A stretch of DNA of 64,000 nt from Psettodes erumei (taxonomy: Eukaryota > Chordata > Actinopteri > Pleuronectiformes > Psettodidae), in the NCBI GenBank assembly GCA_016785225.1, contig JAFBJZ010000429.1:62001-126000 (forward strand), in the 5' to 3' direction. Positions 1 through 11,267 of the stretch are shown here, piece after piece. The notes under the pieces were generated by a model. The model was given only the letters and a program-made list of their open reading frames with translations. It searched no databases and was not told the DNA's origin. The translations under genes were made by a program, and so were the position numbers. Numbering within the stretch: position 1 is the stretch's first letter; each line of letters opens with the position of its first letter.

Positions 1-3000
1 CATTAGTTTCATTGAGCTGAGAGAGAGCTGGTTGTACCAGGTCTTGGCCATGGCCAGCAGGTTCTTCTTCTGGCCCGTCATGCAGTTGGCCACACCTGGA
101 ATGAAAGGCCATTAGAAGAGAATAGAAATCACACAAACAAGAAAGCATGTTAGCTAAAACAGTGATGATTAAAATACCTTGCGTTTACCGTGCGTATCCC
201 AATCACATACTAATACAGCATTTACTATATATGCAAACTTGTGCAATGACAAATCAAAACTGTAACAAATACAGATGCATGAAGGAAGACAAAACTGTGT
301 ATTAATCATGTGGTGTCCTGTTTCCAAATGTCTTACCAAATACTACAAGTGCTCCCAGTGGCTTCAACAGATTAAAGCCTTTCTGGGTGTCTGAGCCACC
401 AAGTGGGTCAAGGACGATGTCCACACCTGCAGAGAGACGGAATAAAAAAGGGAGAGGATGGGGTTGAAGGTGAGGAGCTTTTTATAGTGACTCGATAACA
501 TGACTTTATTAACTGACCAGGAAACGATGATGTCAAAGTGTCTTTTCTCACCCTTGGGGCTGATTTTGCGGATTTCCTCCATATAGTCTTTGGTTCGGTA
601 GTCGATGGGGTGGGTTACCCCGCCTTGGGCAATGATCTCATGTTTAGAGGCCGATGCTGTGCCAAACACGGTCACGTCCTGCACTGTCTGACAGAGCTGG
701 GTAGCAGCGATACCCACACCGCCTAACCGATGTGCAGACAGCAGCAAACAGACGTGAGAACAGCAGCGTCTGCAGCTTTTTCCTTGTTCGGTGGCAAGAC
801 TTTTCAGCTTCTGCATCATCCCCCTCAAAGACACTTAGTGATTTAATCATCAAACGATGCAATCACACTGCCTTTAAGTGCTGATAGCACAGGCCTGATC
901 GAATATAAAAAATGACTGAGGGAAGCTACTTCCTGTCTGACTCACACCTTGATTAATTATTTGTATCCACTCATAATACCTTCACCTGGTATGTGCTGTA
1001 TGTCTGCATGTTTCACTGCTGGCAATGAAAGTATTACCCCAGTTTTCACATTTTCACATTCATTTCATGAAAGCAACTCCTGCCCTGATTAATGTGCTAC
1101 TACTATGACCTCGGTTATTATAACAGCTGAACGAGTGCAGTGCTACAGAAAATTAGACATATTTGCTTGTTTCACTGCTGGACCCTATTTGAAATGTAAA
1201 GTGTTACCAAAGCAATCACACCTGAACGCTACACCTTCGCCGATGGGTTCTCAGCTGCATGCAGAGGAGTGATTAGTGACCTGGAGTAAAACCTGCTGTG
1301 TGACTCTTTACATGTTGCCCTGGAAACTGGGAGAGGTTATCTGCTGGATTTATCAGACTGAAACAGCTAAGTCCTGAGACTGTCCAGGAAAATGGTGGAT
1401 GGCACATTAAGAAGCTACAAAAATATATATTTTTTGCTGGATCAATGATTTAAACAATTATTTATTTATCAGAATTGAATTGAGAATCTAAATAGCAGAG
1501 ATTCTCCAACATATGTATATTGAAATTGATTCAAACAAACTACACATGAAACAAAGGGAAAACTAAAAAGGGAAATTAACACTTTTTAACTTTGCATGAA
1601 CAAAACATCCCTGGTTTTATTTGTTTCTACTGCATGCACCTCACCTGCGGCCATGTGTATGAGAACGCTCTTGCCCGGCCTCAAGTTGGCCATCTCAAAC
1701 AGCATCATGTAGGCGGTCAAGTAGTTAATGGGAAGAGCAGCGCCTTCCTCAAAGCTCATCTGCTCGGGCATGGGGAACGTGCGGTCAGCGGGCACGACAA
1801 CCACCTCCTGCCACATGCCACTGCGGCTCAGTGTGATGACACGATCTCCCACCTGAGAGAGGAGGGAGAGACAGAGGCAAGAAGTGATGGTGATGTGTGT
1901 GTTTTATGTCCTAATGCTTGTTAAATCTTTACAGGAGATCAGGAGAAATTCAGCCAAAGTTTCTCAAAGTTGTGTGCTTCTTTGTCACACAGAGACATGC
2001 TCTTATTAAAGTATCACCGACATTGCAAGACCTGCCAAAAAAAAGAAAAGACAAGAAAAAGTGAAGGGCACAGGAACAAAGCCCAATCTGATTGTGACTG
2101 CTGTACTGCTTCCTATTAAAGCAGCGCCCCGAGCCACACCCACTTCCTGCTACACATGAACCCATGAACAGATAGATTCATATAAATATAAACATAATAT
2201 TTATCCACACACATTGACAGACAGACAGACACTCGCGCAAACACATTTTGTGTTTGTTTGTTGCAGTGAGGTAACTCTTCTCACCAGTTGTACGTTTAAC
2301 CTGATGACATGACTTGTTTTTGGGTCATAACATTTCTTAAGCCCTCTGGTTTTATGAAACACTTTCAACCCCCCTTTCAGATGGACACAAACATGCACGA
2401 GAGTATATTTTTAAAAAAGGCTGAGCTCAGTTCCTGGAAGCTGACATGAGCTTTACTAAAATAATGTTCTAAAAGAGGACAGTGAAGTTTGTGTCTGTTG
2501 TCTATTTGAATCAAACTCATTCGAGCAAAAGTCTGTGTTTTTTTATATACACGTTTTAGTTAGTTTAGTAGTTTTACTTAAGTACATGCACCAATTCCAC
2601 AGTGTAAAAATACTCAGGTATAGTTCCTGTATTCAAAACAGTGTAATCAGAAATGGCCTTAAACAATTATTTAAGAGACATTTAAAAGGGGAAATGTCTC
2701 TTAAAGAGAGAGCCCCAACTACACACAACCATAGATGGATTATTCACAATGTATTATTTCTGAAACGTTAAGGGCACCTGCTTTAAATGGTTAAGAGAGA
2801 AAGTCTGCACTGAACTAAATACAGAGCACAGCGGTAGCACAACATAAAGTTGATTAAAGAGCTTATTTGCACAACAGATGGTTTCTTTCTTACAAAGCCA
2901 CCAGTCGGAACAGTTTAACACAGAAATTACGGCTCTCCTCTTCCAAATATCCATCAAGGTGTGAGGCATAATCACAGACTGTCTTCTGTGACAAATTAAT

Positions 3001-6000
3001 GCAGGAATCTGACGGCAACGCATCTGCTTCTGCCCGCTCTCTTGTGAAGCAGCCACACCCTCCTGCACTTATCTGGAGAAGCTTCGCTGCGTGCTCAATC
3101 TCTGAAAACACTGTGGCCTCCCTTTCTGTTATTGTCTGCTGCTCTGCGTCTCACACTGCAGCCCCGCCCAGACTCCAGTCTTCACCTAAATACGACTGTC
3201 TTCTATCTTGCACCTAAACATAGTTGTACTTATACATTTCCAGTTTTGCGCCTTGACCCTGCCTGTATCCTTAAATCCACAGTTTTGTGGTGTCTTGCTT
3301 TGTACCACTTCCTTACAAAAAAGTGGTCTTGGAATGCACCCTCTCCCCATAAAATTCTCGTTCTCCGAAAATGGAGAGATGGATGGAGAGAGGAATGAGA
3401 GGAGGAGAATTCCATACAGTCACTGAGGGACAGGGAGGAGCTTTAGACATACTTACAAAACACACACCTCAAACTTAATAACAGCCTCTAATTTAAAATA
3501 CCGAACAGATAGAGAAAAAAAGAAAAGTCTGGCTGAAGGGGGGGCTCATGTCTGACCCCAAAGTACCTGATTGAACTATTCAGATGGACAGGTGTGTGAA
3601 AAAAGCACACTCAACACTAGGCGCACCCAGCTAAATATGTTTTTTTTTTCTTTCTGGCGTTAAGAGCCTGCAGTCGTTCTGGTTTACAGTATAAATATTT
3701 CAAATAACAGTAAAATATCCTGTTTGAGACAAGTCACAACAACACTGGCTGAAATCCTCTGCGATAAGAAAAAAATAGCTTGGTGTCAGATTTCCTGAAA
3801 AAATAAAGTGTTTACCAAGGCTTAGCACTGAGCTGAAGATATTTCCAAGGTCCTAAACACTCTGGATGAAAGTATATGCCATAAGTTTTATACTTAAAAA
3901 AAGAGAAAGATCTGGTTTATGAAACCACGATTCTGTTTCCTGTCCAGGTGTACCTTTAGAAAAGCAAAAAGTGCTGTTTACTGATCTTCTGAGGTTACAG
4001 TTTTCACACACTGGGACTCAAACGTACTGTCAATATATGAGAGGCACAAACTGATGCTAGGGTGCACAATTATGAACTGTGCAAACCTCACTGAGCGCTT
4101 CACTTCTCTTATAAACATTGGTGCGGATGGCAGATTGCGGTTCAGCTTATTCTGATCCAAAAAGAAAATGTTTCTCTGGGTTGTGGAAGGAATGTAATGG
4201 AATATGGAGAAAAACATTAGAGGAAAATGAGAGTCATCTGCTGCTAAGATTTGCATACAAAGCAAATAATACACCTCTTATCGACCCAAGGACACGGCTG
4301 CAAAGTCTTGCAACTCGTTCAACTGTGCTGAGTGTTTTCCGTCTTCCATATGCATGAGTGTGCACACAGAAAACAAGCACCTCTGCTTAAACATCAACAG
4401 GGATGGTGGAAAAAGATCCTGCTGCTTAGATTCTTTGAACCAGTGCAAGCGAATGCATCTGCACTCATGAAAAAGAGTTACAGAGGTCGTGTGTAGTGAG
4501 TAACTTTGATTTATCTTCTGATTGCTGTTGTAAAAAAATAAATGTGGCACACATTAACCAGCTTTGCATTATCTGTGGAAAATGTGCTACGACTACAGGA
4601 AACAGGAAGGCTTCAATCACACATATCTATGGATGACTGGATTTAAATCACAGGTACTCACAACTCACAGTGTTAGTTGTTACTTCCTGTACATTTTCAC
4701 CCCTTAAAACACACGCAAATGCAGATACAGCACTGAAAAAAAATTTAGGCTCTCTAATATTGGGATTGATGAATTCTAAAGAGGCACAGAAACACACCAC
4801 ATCAACTTTCTCTACCCTTTCATCAGAGTTGATAAATTAAAACTCCATAAAGCTCTTATCAAGGCAAAGATAAATGCACTGTTGTGCCATGGAAAACACT
4901 TCACATGTTGTAAATCAAACACTAACTATTCATAACAGCAGAAGGTTACATTTTCCAACAAGTAGACTATTTCCACACAGTTTTATGGAGCCTACATTAC
5001 ATTAATGAGTGGAGCAGATGAAGCAGATGGAGACACTGTACATCTGCTCTATTCTTTATCATTCTGTATATACACGCACAGAGATGTTTTAAATCTTGCA
5101 AAAAAACATATTTTTCCCTGGATAGACACTAATTGTCAGTGGCTCTGAAAGGAAAGAAAATGTCCATTCATCATCTGAATAATTTGGATATTTTTTGTCA
5201 TGAAAACGTATAGCTAAACTTTCTTTTCACTCTGGGTTTAAAAAAAACTCTGAGGAACTTATTAAAATACACTTCTGCAAATAAACAGTGAAGTGCTACC
5301 TGCAGTTTTCTGTTTTCTGCCATCGAAGGCCAAGAAGTTATAGGTTTTGATTTGATTTCTCTACAGTGTTCACAAGAGGGAAGGGGTGTAGTGACAGAAA
5401 TGATCTTGTATGGTGTCTGGAAAAGACTGTGAGCATGTTAGGCCAGGAATGGGATACTCATGTTGCTTATCGGGACCAATAGGATGCAGATTTCCTAACA
5501 AAAGGCAGAGCTCTTGCATACTTTCAGTAGCCTGACTGGTGAGTGAACCAGACTGGTGCCTGCTGAGCTTAAATACGATAAAAACAACTAGAGCAGCTCC
5601 ACCACAGCACATGACTTGAATGGGCATTGTGGTAGGATTTGTGTGTGGTGCATGTGAGTGCACTCAGCAGGCCTTTACTCACTTTCCTGTCCTTCACATC
5701 CTCCCCGACTGCCTCGATGATCCCGGAGCCCTCCATTCCCATTACGACCGGCGGGGAGGGCAGCAGCTCGTACATCCCCTGTCTCCCCAGCAGCTCGGCG
5801 AAGTTGAGCCCGCACGCCTTGACGCGCACCAGGACCTCTCCCGCCTTCAGCTTGCTCTGCGTCTTCACCTGCAGCTTGACTTTATCGTAGCCCCCGTACC
5901 CGGTCAGGACCAAGGCGCGGCAGGAGAGAGGCTTCGCCTCGGCTGCAGGGCTGCTGCTGCTGCTGCTCCCGGGCTCCTGCGGCTCGTCCGACGCAGCCGG

Positions 6001-6072
6001 CGGAGGGTCATCCAGCTTCTTCTCCTGCTCAGGTTGAGGTTGTTGCTGAGTTGGAGCCTCTTCACCGGACAT
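1..6072 (-). CDS. vat1: Vat1, synaptic vesicle membrane protein VAT-1 homolog (partial, 3' end outside window)
   Basis: This is a member of the zinc-less quinone oxidoreductase branch of the medium-chain dehydrogenase/reductase family; family members bind NADPH and act in membrane and mitochondrial dynamics. Coding exons in transcript order are 5683-6072, 1645-1852, 552-722, 337-426 and 1-95. All junctions are GT-AG and keep the frame, giving 318 residues of a protein that has 393 in human. The ATG at 6072 is used; three in-frame codons before it begin with GTG and are unlikely. The first ~45 residues are a low-complexity Glu/Pro/Gln/Ser leader with a six-serine run. A GroES-like N-terminal domain follows (GYGGYDKVKLQ, GLNFAELLGRQGMY, GMEGSGIIEAVGEDVKDR). 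The nucleotide-binding glycine motif AAGGVGIAATQL is split between exons 2 and 3, near residue 198. The YGMANLLTG region of human Vat1 corresponds here to FGVANCMTGQKKNLLAMAKT, which favours vat1 over vat1l. The remaining ~75 C-terminal residues lie left of the window. Confidence 0.95.
96..1644 (-). other. vat1 introns 2, 3 and 4
   Basis: This stretch holds three introns of vat1 (723-1644, 427-551 and 96-336) separated by the exons at 552-722 and 337-426. The sequence is AT-rich and unremarkable. I see no additional coding exon, RNA gene or recognisable repeat in the 922-base intron 2. Confidence 0.85.
1853..5682 (-). other. vat1 intron 1 (3.8 kb)
   Basis: The intron runs between the donor GTGAGT after codon 130 (reverse complement at 5677-5682) and the acceptor CAG before 1852. 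It is AT-rich, with short open frames that have no family resemblance and no splice support. I see no mobile element with recognisable ends. Confidence 0.85.
5950..5968 (-). repeat. Trinucleotide (CTG/CAG-type) repeat encoding serine run in Vat1
   Basis: About six CTG units on the plus strand read as AGC serine codons in vat1 exon 1 and give the six-serine tract near residues 37-44. Such runs commonly vary in length between individuals. It lies in the poorly conserved N-terminal leader, so variation is probably tolerated (inference). Confidence 0.8.
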
Positions 6073-6348
6073 GATAACCACTTCTGATGCGCGCTCTGTA
6101 GGTTTTCAGTCCAGATCAATACTTCAGCCTGAGTGGGCGTGCCTGGGGAAAAAACAATGCTAAAGGAAAAATCAAAATATCCCGTTGAATTCAATTTTTT
6201 TTTTTTATCAAAGATATCCTAAAACAAGAAGCCCCACACTAAAGACGGCCGGATACTTTGCAGAATGAAAATTTTAACTGCGTGGTTTCCTCTGTGCGCG
6301 CTACACTCAACAAGTGATAAGTGTCCAGGTAGACATAATACAAATGCC

Positions 6349-6356
6349 ACTTCCGG
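6349..6356 (+). promoter_or_regulatory. ETS-like site upstream of vat1
   Basis: ACTTCCGG is the reverse complement of the ETS consensus CCGGAAGT. It lies 277 bases upstream of the vat1 start codon, in a position compatible with a TATA-less promoter. The match is perfect over eight bases, but function is inferred. Confidence 0.35.
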
Positions 6357-6732
6357 TTTTGATTTTCATATTAAATCTATTTTATGATTCAAAATTGAAA
6401 ACGTTGGGACACTTGCTAGACCTACAAATCGCCAATCTAGTACAGTTTCATTCATATGTTTTGGATTTCTAAATTTAAAAAAATATATGAAAAGACTGTG
6501 TTACTGAAGAAAATTAAATTGGCTTGTAAAGACCTCTGACAAAAAAATAACAAACAATTACAAAAGAGGATCAAAATAGGCATGATGAATTATAATCGTG
6601 CTGCTGTCTTGATACAGGTGAGCTCAATATATTCTGTGGAAGGATTCAAACGCTGGTGTGGTTTCATTAAAAGAGGGTTTTATTTTGAATGTCAAAAATG
6701 TTAACTTCCGATACATTTCTAGCTGTTTTCAG

Positions 6733-6920
6733 CTATCTTGGCGGTCCAGCGTTTGCTGGCAGAAAAGCTCAGGGACGTGAGCCAGAGGGCTGCGGTGAGC
6801 TACAAAACACGGACCCCGGAGCACCGGGAGGGAGGGAGGGAGGGAGAAGTGGGATTATCTGCGGCTACAGCTGGAGGAAGTGCACGCAGCTCGGCTCCCA
6901 CCTGCCTCTCAGGGGTTAAA
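6733..6920 (+). pseudogene. Orphan exon-like open stretch, frame broken by (GGAG)4
   Basis: An acceptor-like TTTTCAG ends at 6732 and a donor-like GTATGT begins at 6921. Between them is a coding-looking stretch: AVQRLLAEKLRDVSQRAAV runs in one frame up to HRE (about 6829), and EKWDYLRLQLEEVHAA runs in another frame from about 6844. The two are separated by four GGAG units (16 bases). Removing the repeat, or keeping three units, joins them in a single frame. The composition (charged, Leu/Glu-rich, helical) is unlike random intergenic sequence. The first codon would be TTG at 6738 in a context resembling ATGGCGGTC. I do not recognise the family. It could be a relic or cryptic first exon, a processed fragment, or an exon whose repeat length varies. 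Confidence 0.35.
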
Positions 6921-7055
6921 GTATGTTCAAACCAAAGTAGCCGGTGCAAACAGACGTGGATAAATTATGGGTCACTTCCTGTCATGCAATGAAAACGTGC
7001 CAAATGGACAGTGCGTTTACCCCTTATGACCCCGTGTAATTGTGCAACATTCTCT

Positions 7056-7058
<3 letters not shown>

Positions 7059-7132
<74 letters not shown>
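7059..7132. repeat. Compound (TC)n(AC)n microsatellite
   Basis: About 16 TC units run directly into about 21 AC units, 74 bases in all. It sits in the vat1-rnd2 intergenic region. Alternating purine-pyrimidine AC tracts can adopt Z-DNA, and TC tracts can form triplexes, but this is only a structural possibility. Confidence 0.97.
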
Positions 7133-7136
<4 letters not shown>

Positions 7137-7435
7137 GCGACCTGTTTTCTCATCTTGTCAGGCAGGAGGTGACAGACGTTGAGAAAGCTCAATATGATTT
7201 TTTTTATACACATCCTGTCCTTTACCCTCATACACAGATGTGTGTTCACTGGTAAACACGTAACCACACTGGCATTGATTTCTACACATAAACATACAGT
7301 ACACACAAGCTCTCATGTGCACACAAATACACACTTCACACAGTTGGTACGAACGTGGAGTTAGTTGGGGAAACAAACTGTGGTAAATAACTGACCTTAA
7401 GGAAATGGTGGTAAGTGTTTTCAGATGCTCTGAGT

Positions 7436-7437
<2 letters not shown>

Positions 7438-7464
<27 letters not shown>
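7438..7464. repeat. (CA)n microsatellite
   Basis: Roughly 13 uninterrupted CA units lie in the vat1-rnd2 intergenic region. Confidence 0.95.
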
Positions 7465-7466
<2 letters not shown>

Positions 7467-8313
7467 CATCACAATTTTCCCCATCACACTCAGGATGTTT
7501 TTCAGTGTAGGTTTTACATCCCGTCACAGCTGCTGTCAGCCACATTATTGTTTCTAGCCATTAATGACATATCTATTTCAAACCTAGTACCCGTGAACAT
7601 GTATATCTAAAAGAGAAATGTTGATTATTTGTCAGTGAGATAAGCATGGAAGGAAATAATACTTGTGTAATACTAAATGTTAGTATTAACAATTACATAC
7701 AGTATTACTGTAGCATTTAAATGAATGAAAATAGCTTTAAAATAAATAATTGAATTAAGTAAAGCATTCTTTTTATAAATTGAGCAGGGCCCACACTTAA
7801 TGTACTGTACAACATAGTCATACTGTACCTGGAAGCAGATTACTTGCTTCCTTTCGACCAGATGATGGCGCTAAAGCACTTGTTAAAAAGTTGGCCTCCA
7901 GCTCACTGATCTTATTACAAATGACACATTGCCTATGATAAAGCGCACAATGTAGGTAAATGAGTAAAACAAGTACAGAGTTTTTCATAGGCTCCAAAGA
8001 AACAGCAAAAGTAATCACCTTACAAAGTCCTATGTAGTGCAACTTACTGCATACCGTTGACTTGACTTTCAGGATTTTACTGCACTGAAAATATGTCAGT
8101 ATGTGAATTTGGATTATTACAACGATTCTAGTCTAATGGACTGTGGATATACTTGTTTTTACACAGAGATCTCAAGCGAATACACATTTAGGTTTCATAT
8201 GTGCTGCTGTGAAATGTTTGGGATGTTTTGGGACGTTTGATATTGAAATTAAAAATGAATTCACTTGACACACAGAAGGGCCACTTCACCAGCCAGAGAC
8301 CGCGAGAGGAAAA

Positions 8314-8321
8314 CCGGAAGT
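8314..8321 (+). promoter_or_regulatory. ETS-like site upstream of rnd2
   Basis: CCGGAAGT matches the ETS consensus exactly and lies about 480 bases upstream of the rnd2 start codon. No transcription start is visible, so the distance to the real promoter is unknown. Confidence 0.3.
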
Positions 8322-8803
8322 AAAGGGGTTTGCCTTCGAGGTAACAGCATAACAACGACAACAACAACAATACGAATCGGATAAGCTGTTTTCATTTTGT
8401 TATATCAGCGTCTTCAAGTCTGTGAAATACACACAGTTAACAATTACGTGGTAAACGGTGTTATTTTGTACTTAAGAACATAGGTAAATACATGGAACCT
8501 GGGTGTATTTTCTCAGTTTTCAGCTTTTATTTTGAAACGTCGAACGGGAAATTGGTTTTCAATGACGCCACTTTCACAGGTGTCACCAGTGTGCCTGACT
8601 TGACCGGTGGAGCAGAGGAGCGCAGCGTTACGCGGAGCATGTAGCCAAAACTACGTCAGACTGTGGAGCTGAAGTTTTTTTTCTTTTTGCTTCTTCGGGA
8701 GAAACATTTCCAACATTTAGATTCTTTCACTTTCAACTCGTGTGGAGCTCAATGACATATAGACAGAGTGGCGGAACCACTCACTGATAACACCGGGGGC
8801 ACG

Positions 8804-9861
8804 ATGGAGAGCAAGGGGTTACTTCGCTGTAAGATCGTGGTGGTCGGTGACACGCAGTGTGGCAAGACGGCTCTTCTCCACGTTTTTGCAAAAGACTCGT
8901 ACCCAGAGGTAAGAGACGACATTTGTCGAAAAAAAGATAAACAAGTCCCCGAAACCATACGGCTTGTCAAAGTCCCCGACCTGGTATTTACACCAAAACT
9001 TCTAAATCTTTCTCCATAATCTGCCGGGAATTGACTGAATTCGGAAAACAAGGCGATTTAAATTAATGTCTTTCGAACTATTATTTTATTACCAGGAGCT
9101 GGCGCACTGTAAATTAGACCAGACGTTGTCCAAAAGGTGATTTCTTTATAAAGGCTACGTCTTTCTTTATCACATATCCTAATATGTCAACATCAACATC
9201 AACTCCTTCAGGCTTCACATTCAGTGGTTCACTTGTCACAGAAATCTGGGCTCTGTGCGCTTTTGCGCATCAGCCGAGCAGCGTTTGGTCTGTAAATCCA
9301 CTGGAGGATCACTGGTTTGACCACAGCACCAGAACGGGGGAGCAACACGCTGAATCATCACCACCTCCCTGCCGGTCTACACTGTGTTTTTACACGGGGA
9401 GACACGCCAAGAATGAAATTATAATGATTTAATAAGCAGCTAGGAGCTGTGAATGTCTACTCTGGACAATTAACACAAACTGTTCACACATCAAAGAGTT
9501 TATCACTTGAAAATATCCCTTGCCGGACTATTTATTTCCAACATAAGACAACACACCAAGTTATCAGAAAGAAAAAAAGGGTTTGGGAGTGAACACGCAA
9601 TGTCCAGTGAGCAGTCCCCTTACCCGTGTTGTGGTTTTGCCACCGTTTTGAGTATATTGATGACAATACACTTTCAATACAGTAACAATGGCAAGAAATG
9701 TAATTATTTGGCAGATATTGTATTGAAAACAGTGTTTGTTACCCAAAATACGCAATGGACTAAGATGTCTATAGTTGTGAAGTTAAAAAAACTCTTGAGG
9801 ACTGTTGAGGATAATGAAATGAGAGCCTGATGACCTAAATTTCTGTTCAGAATTGGCTTCT

Positions 9862-9893
<32 letters not shown>

Positions 9894-10973
9894 CATTTCA
9901 TGCCTCTGATTTGCCACAGCTATTAGAATTAATTAGGGATATTGTTCCCCCTCAACCTCACACTATCTTGATATCTCTTAAATTGACTGTTATGATGAAA
10001 ATCACAACAAATATCACAAGGTAAGTAACCCCCCCCCCCCACACACACACACACACACACACACACTTTGATCTAATTTTAGCCTTTTCTCTTTTTTCAG
10101 AATTATGTTCCCACAGTGTTTGAGAATTACACAGCCAGTTTCGAGATCGACAAGCAGAGGATTGAGCTAAACATGTGGGACACTTCAGGTGAGACACGCA
10201 CTGTTTTTTGTTGGTTTTTTTTACCTCTGCTTTGTGTGATGTGATGAGCTGCGCCAAGATGACTCCTCTGAGCCTTCAGCAACATTTTCACTGTGCCCCC
10301 CCCAACCCATAAGCGACCACAGCCAGAGTTTCAGGGAGCACCAAGTGACATTTGTCTAATATATCAAACAGGTTTAATTCAGTTTTTTAGGTGTAGCCAC
10401 AGCACTCCACTCTTGTCATCACCTTTATACCACATCTGTGAGAACATAAAGAACTTGTCATTCAACATTGCTCCAAGTAGCTGTCATAACATAGTCAACA
10501 CTTGAGAACAAGTTGTCTGCACATGTGACTGTCATCACAGCTACAGGTTGCGTGTAACTAGTATGTAACTCCTGACGTCATAACATTTTTTTGTGGGCCT
10601 TTTAGACTCACAAAGTCATTTTCTATTTCTGAGAGTGAAAGTTTTGTGGGGCTCAAACAGCCAGATACTTTCAATCTCCAGCGGTGAGCTAATTTTCTCC
10701 CTTTGTCGGCCTTCAGGCACTTTCGCATTTTCGTTCCCACTACCACAACAACACCCGAAAACTCGTTCTCACACAACCGGAGAGGGCAGCTTTAATGCGC
10801 TGCGTTCCATCAGCCTCCACCCATGTAGACAGACAGACAGACAGACAGTAAGACCAGCTAGACAAGCTGGAGATTAAGAGCTGCAGCTGCTGAGGCCTGT
10901 GTTGCCTGTTGGTTTGCAGTGGGGTGAGGCCTCTCCAGTGTGTTTGAACAACACCCATGTAAAATTACTGGTT

Positions 10974-11018
<45 letters not shown>

Positions 11019-11224
11019 TTCTCTCCCTGAGCTCTAATGGCGGATGACAATTACACCATAGGAATGCTAAAACAGTAATTTACTCCACCACAGGAAAAAA
11101 TTCAATTCATCTGCTTTGTGTGCAGCATGTGCCACTCAGGAGGGTATTGTGCCACATTAATGGCATCTCCTTGTACACAACAGAGGCAGAACATGGCGGA
11201 CACAGGTGTGAACCTTTAGTTTTG

Positions 11225-11267
<43 letters not shown>

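Larger units (their letters stand above)
6073..8803. other. vat1-rnd2 divergent intergenic region
   Basis: This 2.7 kb interval separates the start codons of the two divergent genes and so must contain both 5' UTRs and promoters. It is locally GC-rich near 6690-6930 and 8560-8800. It contains ETS-like ACTTCCGG/CCGGAAGT sites, an orphan exon-like open stretch at 6733-6920 and two microsatellites. No TATA box could be assigned with confidence. Confidence 0.8.
8909..10100 (+). other. rnd2 intron 1
   Basis: This 1.2 kb intron contains (CA)n at 9865-9893 and a poly-C/(AC)n tract at 10029-10066, just upstream of exon 2. I see no other feature in it. Confidence 0.9.

Noticed and set aside
6072..6081. 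Upstream start for Vat1, three codons earlier
   Set aside because: That codon is GTG; the ATG at 6072 followed by TCC GGT GAA is the natural start.
7040..7306. Open frames made of THTHTH or CVCVCV repeats
   Set aside because: Translations of the dinucleotide microsatellite; the same holds for similar frames at other AC/GT tracts.
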